A program made the translations under genes and the position numbers. From NCBI GenBank assembly GCA_025934335.1, contig JAICYG010000118.1, positions 1-8,429 on the forward strand: a stretch of DNA of 8,429 nt, in the 5' to 3' direction. Shown here one piece after another: positions 6,040 to 8,429 of the stretch. Origin of the DNA: Thermoleophilia bacterium (lineage in GTDB: Bacteria; Actinomycetota; Thermoleophilia; Gaiellales; Gaiellaceae). The notes beneath the pieces were generated by a model, which was not told where the DNA came from, made no database searches, and was given only the letters and a program-made list of their open reading frames with translations. The stretch's first letter is position 1. Each line of letters opens with the position of its first letter.

Positions 6040-7278
6040 CGTAGCCACGGTCGCGGCGGTGGCAGTAGGCGCCGCCGCGACCGCGCGCACCGCCGGCGTG
6101 AAGGCGACGGCGACGTTCGCCACCGCCGTCACGGCCGCCGCCGCGAGCAGTGTCCGCTCGAAGCCGACCCCGTCTGCGAGCGGTCCGAACACGATCATGC
6201 CGACCGGCATGAACACGAACGACACGAGGATGTCGTAGGAGCGGACGCGCGAGAAGACGTGCTCGGGGATCAGCCGCTGCAGCGTCGTCTCCCACCACGT
6301 GTTGCCGAGCGCGATCGCGCCCATGCCGAACCCCCACCCGACCGCGATCGCCTCCCACGGCAGCGGCTGTGCGAGCGCCGCGATCGGCACCGCGACGAGC
6401 GTCGACGCGACGAACGCGCCGTACAGGGGATGGCGGGGCGCGAGCTTCACCGACGCGAACGCGCCGAAGATCGCGCCCACCGAGCCGCACGCGGAAACGA
6501 GCCCCCAGCACCTGCTGGGGTGCGGGAAGTGGGCGACGAAGACGACCGGGCCGAGCACGAGGAACGACGCGAACATCAGGTTCGTGATCGCGAAGCCGAT
6601 GATCGGCGTGCGCACCCAGCTGCGCGCGGTCACCTCGTGGAGGCCCTCGCGGAGCTCGGTCGCGAACGAGCGCAGCGGGGCCCGCGCGGGCGCGTCGACG
6701 TCGAGGCGCGAGAGGAACGCAGCGCTCGCGACGAACGAGACGGCGTCGATCACGAACACCCAGCCGGGCGCTGCGACGGCGACGAGCAGCCCCGAGAGGG
6801 CCGGCCCGAAGACGTTGAGCGTGTTCCGGCTCATGCCGAGGAGCGCGTTCGCGGCCTGCAGGCTCTCGCTGCCGATCGTCTGCGGCAGCAGCCCGTCGGC
6901 GGCCGGCCCGAAGAACGCCGACGCGGCGCCGAAGAGTGCCTCGCACGCGATCAGCAGCGAGAGGGTCATGTGGTGGGTCAGCAGCATCGCCGCGATGAAC
7001 GCCTGGATCCCCGCGCGGGCGACGTCGCAGGCGAGCATGATCGTGCGGCGCGAGAGGCGGTCAGCGACGACCCCGCCCGCGAGCGTGAACACGACCCGCG
7101 CGACCGTGAAAGCGGCGAGCACACCGCCGAGCGCGGTTGCCGAGCCGTGGATCGAGAGCACCGCGAACGTCAGCGCCACGGGCGTCATCGCGTCGCCGAC
7201 CGACGAGGAGACGCGGCCGAGCCAGAGCAGCCGGAACCGGCGTTCGTGGAGCGGCCGAGCGGTGTCCCCCAGACCCAC
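6037..7278 (-). CDS. MFS transporter, MFS_3/EntS-like exporter family
   Basis: A 413-residue, strongly hydrophobic protein with about 12 predicted membrane helices, in the inner membrane. The cytoplasmic loop between helices 2 and 3 holds the MFS signature GGVVADRLSRR (Gly68, Asp73-Arg74, Arg77-Arg78). RPLHERRFRLLWLGRVSSSVGD at the N-terminus and WWETTLQRLIPEHVFSRVRSYD in the C-terminal half are typical of the MFS_3 group that includes enterobactin and macrolide-type exporters. That suggests a proton-driven efflux pump for a small molecule; the substrate cannot be told. The Ala/Thr-rich tail after the last helix is probably disordered. Start GTG 7278 gives the usual short cytoplasmic N-terminus and lies just downstream of a good promoter. 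It converges on lpd without a gap and diverges from a small membrane protein gene, so it is transcribed alone. Confidence 0.92.
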   Translation of the reverse strand: MGLGDTARPLHERRFRLLWLGRVSSSVGDAMTPVALTFAVLSIHGSATALGGVLAAFTVARVVFTLAGGVVADRLSRRTIMLACDVARAGIQAFIAAMLLTHHMTLSLLIACEALFGAASAFFGPAADGLLPQTIGSESLQAANALLGMSRNTLNVFGPALSGLLVAVAAPGWVFVIDAVSFVASAAFLSRLDVDAPARAPLRSFATELREGLHEVTARSWVRTPIIGFAITNLMFASFLVLGPVVFVAHFPHPSRCWGLVSACGSVGAIFGAFASVKLAPRHPLYGAFVASTLVAVPIAALAQPLPWEAIAVGWGFGMGAIALGNTWWETTLQRLIPEHVFSRVRSYDILVSFVFMPVGMIVFGPLADGVGFERTLLAAAAVTAVANVAVAFTPAVRAVAAAPTATAATVAT

Positions 7279-7287
7279 GGCCGACCG

Positions 7288-7316
7288 ACTGTAGTACGGG
7301 AGGCGATCGATTCCAA
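7288..7316 (-). promoter_or_regulatory. Promoter of the MFS transporter gene
   Basis: On the minus strand, TTGGAA (7316-7311; four of six matches to TTGACA) is followed after exactly 17 bases by TACAGT (7293-7288, fits TANNNT). The -10 ends nine bases before GTG 7278, so the leader would be only about two or three bases, and no Shine-Dalgarno is visible. This is the best-matched -35/-10 pair in the 78-bp divergent region. Confidence 0.6.
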
Positions 7317-7322
7317 CGGCGT

Positions 7323-7350
7323 TTGCCTCGGACGAGGGAGGGGGTAGGCT
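7323..7350 (+). promoter_or_regulatory. Promoter of the small membrane protein gene, predicted leaderless
   Basis: TTGCCT (7323-7328), a 16-bp spacer and TAGGCT (7345-7350) place the transcription start at or next to the GTG at 7357, six bases after the -10. A purine-rich GGAGG stands at 7337-7341, but it ends 15 bases before the start codon, too far for a normal ribosome site. The promoter is back-to-back with that of the transporter; their -35 elements are six bases apart. Confidence 0.45.
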
Positions 7351-7356
7351 CCGGGC

Positions 7357-7572
7357 GTGAGCGTCTTCAACCGTCGCAACGCTGCTGTCGGCTGGCTCGC
7401 CTGGGCGGTCGGGAAGCGCGTGCTCAAGCGGAAGGCGAAGGACGCGGTGCCGTCCATCGACCTCGAGTCGAAGAAGCCGAACAAGAGCGCGGTCGCGCTG
7501 CTGATCGCCGGTGCCGTAGGCGTCGCGACCTTCTGGCGCAGCCGCACCGGCGACGACCCCGGCGAGGAATAG
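7357..7572 (+). CDS. Small single-helix membrane protein, unknown function
   Basis: A 71-residue protein starting at GTG 7357. I do not recognise a characterised family. Residues 1-30 are basic and amphipathic with two tryptophans and a lysine/arginine cluster (KRVLKRKAKD), followed by a polar stretch (about 31-42). One predicted transmembrane helix, SAVALLIAGAVGVATFW (about 44-60), ends in an acidic tail (GDDPGEE). The charge pattern suggests a small membrane-anchored protein. Good codon bias, a start located by a promoter-like TAGGCT six bases upstream, and a tidy position in the gap between two real genes argue that it is genuine. The CapA-like gene follows after 27 nt and may be co-transcribed. 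No function is proposed. Confidence 0.72.
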   Translation: MSVFNRRNAAVGWLAWAVGKRVLKRKAKDAVPSIDLESKKPNKSAVALLIAGAVGVATFWRSRTGDDPGEE

Positions 7573-7599
7573 CCCCTGCCGCCGTGAATCCAGGTGCCG

Positions 7600-8429
7600 A
7601 TGCGCCGGCGCCTGGCATTCGTCGCGCTTCCGCTCGCCTCCGCCGCGATCACGTTCGGCGTGCTCTCGTTCCGGACGACCAGCAACCGCCCGCTCGCGGC
7701 GGCCGCGGCGGTCGCGGCGCCGCTGAGCGTGACGACGACGCTTCCCGACTGGCGGGCGCCCGGCGTGCCCGTGTCGGTCTCCGGCTTCGCCGGCTCGTCC
7801 GAGCGGGTCGTGCTGCGGGCGAACGGCTCACCGGTCGCGACGGCGGTGTCGGGCCCGCTCGGCCGGTACGTCCTCCGCTTCCTGCCGCGGGCGTCGAAGC
7901 GCTACAGGCTCACGGTCACTGCGGGCGCGCGGCGCACGCCTGCGGGAACGCTCGTCGTGCGACCGGTCGGCCTCGACGCGGTGGGCGACGTCACTTTCGG
8001 CGAGGACGTCGGCCCCGCGCTCGCGGAGCACGGCGGCGCCTACCCGTGGGCCTTCGTCGCGCCGACCCTGCGCGCGGCGGACATCACGGTGGGCAACCTC
8101 GAGACGGCGGCCTCGACGCGCGGCGTGGCCGCCGTCAAGGAGTTCACGTTCCGCGGGCCGCCGTCGGCGCTCCGTCCGATGCACGACATGGCCGGCTTCG
8201 ACGTCCTGACGCTCGCGAACAATCACGCCGTCGACTACGGCCGCGCCGCGCTGATGGACACGGTGCGCGCGGTGCGCGCCGCCGGCATCCAGCCGATCGG
8301 CGCCGGCGCGAACGACCGGTCGGCGCGCAGGCCCGCGATCGTCGAGGCCGGTGGGCTGAAAGTGGCGTTCCTCGGCTACTCCGACGTGAACCCGCTCGGC
8401 TTCAACGCGACGTCGACACTGCCCGGCAC
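7600..8429 (+). CDS. CapA-family (poly-gamma-glutamate synthesis type) protein, 3' end cut by window edge
   Basis: The frame is open from ATG 7600 through the right edge (276 complete codons seen). It begins MRRRLAFVALPLASAAITF, an Arg-rich signal peptide or membrane anchor, followed by an Ala-rich stretch to residue 41. Residues about 42-122 look like an Ig-like beta domain (alternating Val/Thr strands). From residue 125 comes the PGA_cap/CapA domain of the calcineurin-like phosphatase fold: GDVTFGED with Asp130, VGNLETA with Asn166 and Glu168, and TLANNHAVDYG with Asn207, Asn208, His209, the metal-site signatures. Known relatives act in capsule or poly-gamma-glutamate export/synthesis, but most actinobacterial members are uncharacterised. 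The product should act outside the membrane. GTG 7594 is an alternative start two codons upstream; AGGTG at 7592-7596 gives weak ribosome-site support for ATG 7600. An in-frame TGA at 7585-7587 rules out anything earlier. Confidence 0.88.
   Translation, partial: MRRRLAFVALPLASAAITFGVLSFRTTSNRPLAAAAAVAAPLSVTTTLPDWRAPGVPVSVSGFAGSSERVVLRANGSPVATAVSGPLGRYVLRFLPRASKRYRLTVTAGARRTPAGTLVVRPVGLDAVGDVTFGEDVGPALAEHGGAYPWAFVAPTLRAADITVGNLETAASTRGVAAVKEFTFRGPPSALRPMHDMAGFDVLTLANNHAVDYGRAALMDTVRAVRAAGIQPIGAGANDRSARRPAIVEAGGLKVAFLGYSDVNPLGFNATSTLPG

Noticed and set aside
6503..6520. Perfect inverted repeat CCCCAGCA-CC-TGCTGGGG
   Set aside because: It lies inside the transporter coding sequence with no T-run or gene boundary nearby; GC-rich 8-bp repeats of this kind are plausible by chance in 8 kb.
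8265..8283. Short direct repeat GGTGCGCGC
   Set aside because: It encodes the repeated Val-Arg-Ala of a helix in the CapA domain (TVRAVRAAG); ordinary coding repetition in GC-rich DNA.

Overview
This 8.4 kb window is chromosomal DNA from a high-GC bacterium. Strong G/C bias at third codon positions, frequent GTG starts, weak or absent Shine-Dalgarno sequences and several probable leaderless starts point to an actinobacterium. The protein style suggests a deep-branching lineage such as Thermoleophilia, but no marker gene here fixes the taxon. I see no tRNA, rRNA, CRISPR array, insertion sequence or phage gene.

Left block (1-4528): a divergent locus organised around a TetR-family regulator. 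On the minus strand is a VOC-fold ring-cleaving dioxygenase/glyoxalase of the MhqO type, running off the left edge. On the plus strand lie the TetR regulator, a 702-residue fusion of an alpha/beta hydrolase to a GT-B glycosyltransferase, and a zinc-free PIG3-like quinone oxidoreductase. The plus-strand genes overlap or nearly touch (16-nt overlap, then a 9-nt gap), so they probably form one operon. The 62-bp divergent gap holds a perfect TTGACA -35 element and a 20-bp inverted repeat that covers the regulator's own start codon. It is a strong candidate for the TetR operator controlling both directions. My reading is an inducible module that detoxifies or modifies aromatic or quinone-like compounds, with the hydrolase-glycosyltransferase fusion as its most unusual part.

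Middle block (4529-7278): a 101-bp spacer rich in short inverted repeats leads to a full-length dihydrolipoamide dehydrogenase, probably translated from a leaderless mRNA. It faces a 413-residue MFS exporter-like transporter on the minus strand. The two genes converge with no base between their stop codons, which together form the palindrome TGATCA.

Right block (7279-8429): a 78-bp divergent promoter region serves the transporter and, in the other direction, a 71-residue single-helix membrane protein of unknown function. Twenty-seven bases after it begins a secreted or membrane-anchored CapA-type (poly-gamma-glutamate synthesis) metallophosphatase-fold protein with an N-terminal Ig-like segment, cut off by the right edge.

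The best candidate for something undescribed is the left locus: the hydrolase-glycosyltransferase fusion in its TetR/dioxygenase/quinone-oxidoreductase context. Its biochemical role is inference.
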